NCBI GenBank assembly: GCA_024742275.1
Contig: JANSYS010000012.1
Location: 1-64,000, forward strand
Direction of reading: 5' to 3'
Source: Alphaproteobacteria bacterium
GTDB taxonomy: Bacteria > Pseudomonadota > Alphaproteobacteria > Thalassobaculales > Thalassobaculaceae
DNA: 64,000 bases
The position numbers and the translations under genes were made by a program. Positions 63,874-64,000 of the stretch are shown here, one piece after another (the stretch's first letter is position 1; each line of letters opens with the position of its first letter). The notes below the pieces were generated by a model. It was not told the DNA's origin and made no database searches. It worked only from the letters and a program-made list of their open reading frames with translations.

Positions 63874-64000
63874 ATGCCCAAGGTCCTGATTTCCGACAAG
63901 CTCAGCGAGCAGGCGGTGGAGATTTTCCGCAGCCGCGGCATCGATACCGACTTCCGCCCGGGCCTGCCGGCCGACGACCTGCTCGCCGTTATCGGCGACT
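63874..64000 (+). CDS. serA: D-3-phosphoglycerate dehydrogenase, 5' part
   Basis: The frame opens MPKVLISDKLSEQAVEIFRS and continues GIDTDFRPGLPADDLLAVI to the window edge (42 codons). These are the first residues of the N-terminal domain of SerA, which oxidises 3-phosphoglycerate to 3-phosphohydroxypyruvate, the step before SerC. GGGAGC is just upstream. The remaining 480 or so residues lie outside the window. The 119-base gap to serC has a long GC-rich hairpin (CCCGGCTCCC with GGGGGCCGGG) of unknown role. Confidence 0.9.
   Translation, partial: MPKVLISDKLSEQAVEIFRSRGIDTDFRPGLPADDLLAVIGD

Overview
This window comes from the chromosome of a GC-rich alphaproteobacterium. The best guide is the block at 40.9-48.6 kb: small K/R-rich ORF, murA, a DUF2948 gene, hisG, hisD, a UPF0262 gene, a low-molecular-weight phosphatase, infA, maf, an RNase E/G homologue and yacG, followed by tRNA-Phe. 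This order is typical of Alphaproteobacteria. The SerC type, a serC leader of alphaproteobacterial type, three chemoreceptors, a TRAP transporter and many CoA or amino-acid catabolism genes point to a motile, probably marine or soil, Rhodospirillales-like heterotroph. The family-level guess is an inference; nothing here fixes the genus.

Layout. 0-3.7 kb is an accessory segment: a two-domain VOC protein, an eroded IS1380-type transposase, a pentapeptide-repeat protein and an AT-rich stretch that ends at the 3' end of tRNA-Lys. 4.1-6.9 kb holds an enoyl-CoA hydratase, an O-antigen-ligase-like membrane protein and an Asp/Glu-racemase-superfamily enzyme with one cysteine. 7.0-9.3 kb is a coupled CHAD-protein/ParA-ATPase pair. 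9.4-12.5 kb has a secreted DUF4174 protein and an operon of a carnitine-dehydrogenase-like enzyme, a DadA-like FAD oxidoreductase and a SnoaL-like protein. 12.7-18.3 kb holds two amidohydrolase/peptidase-like genes, then a phosphonate-monoester-hydrolase-like sulfatase, an esterase and a LiuC-like hydratase. 18.3-22.4 kb has an MFS exporter, a methyltransferase, an M20 amidohydrolase and a 2-keto-4-pentenoate-hydratase-like enzyme.

22.5-35.6 kb has chemoreceptor 1, a DNA-repair pair (MBL exonuclease and ATP-dependent ligase), a second pentapeptide-repeat paralogue, a DDAH-like enzyme, an acyl-CoA ligase, an enolase-superfamily enzyme, a CHASE4 histidine kinase and a subtilase with no signal peptide. 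36-40.5 kb has a PAS_5 protein, a TauD-type dioxygenase, a NIPSNAP protein with a strong terminator, and TRAP permeases without a binding protein. After tRNA-Thr comes the core block above. 48.6-51.7 kb holds two overlapping TPR enzymes, a methyltransferase and a 2OG-Fe(II) oxygenase. 52.5-62.1 kb has chemoreceptors 2 and 3 around a complete dipeptide-type ABC transporter. The window ends in the serC-serA serine-biosynthesis operon, with a probable serC-motif RNA leader.

The most promising less-described systems are the CHAD/ParA pair (possible polyphosphate-granule positioning), the two TPR enzymes (possible paired modification of one substrate) and the two pentapeptide paralogues with an identical 17-residue linker. 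All functional statements are read from sequence by eye; no database search was run.
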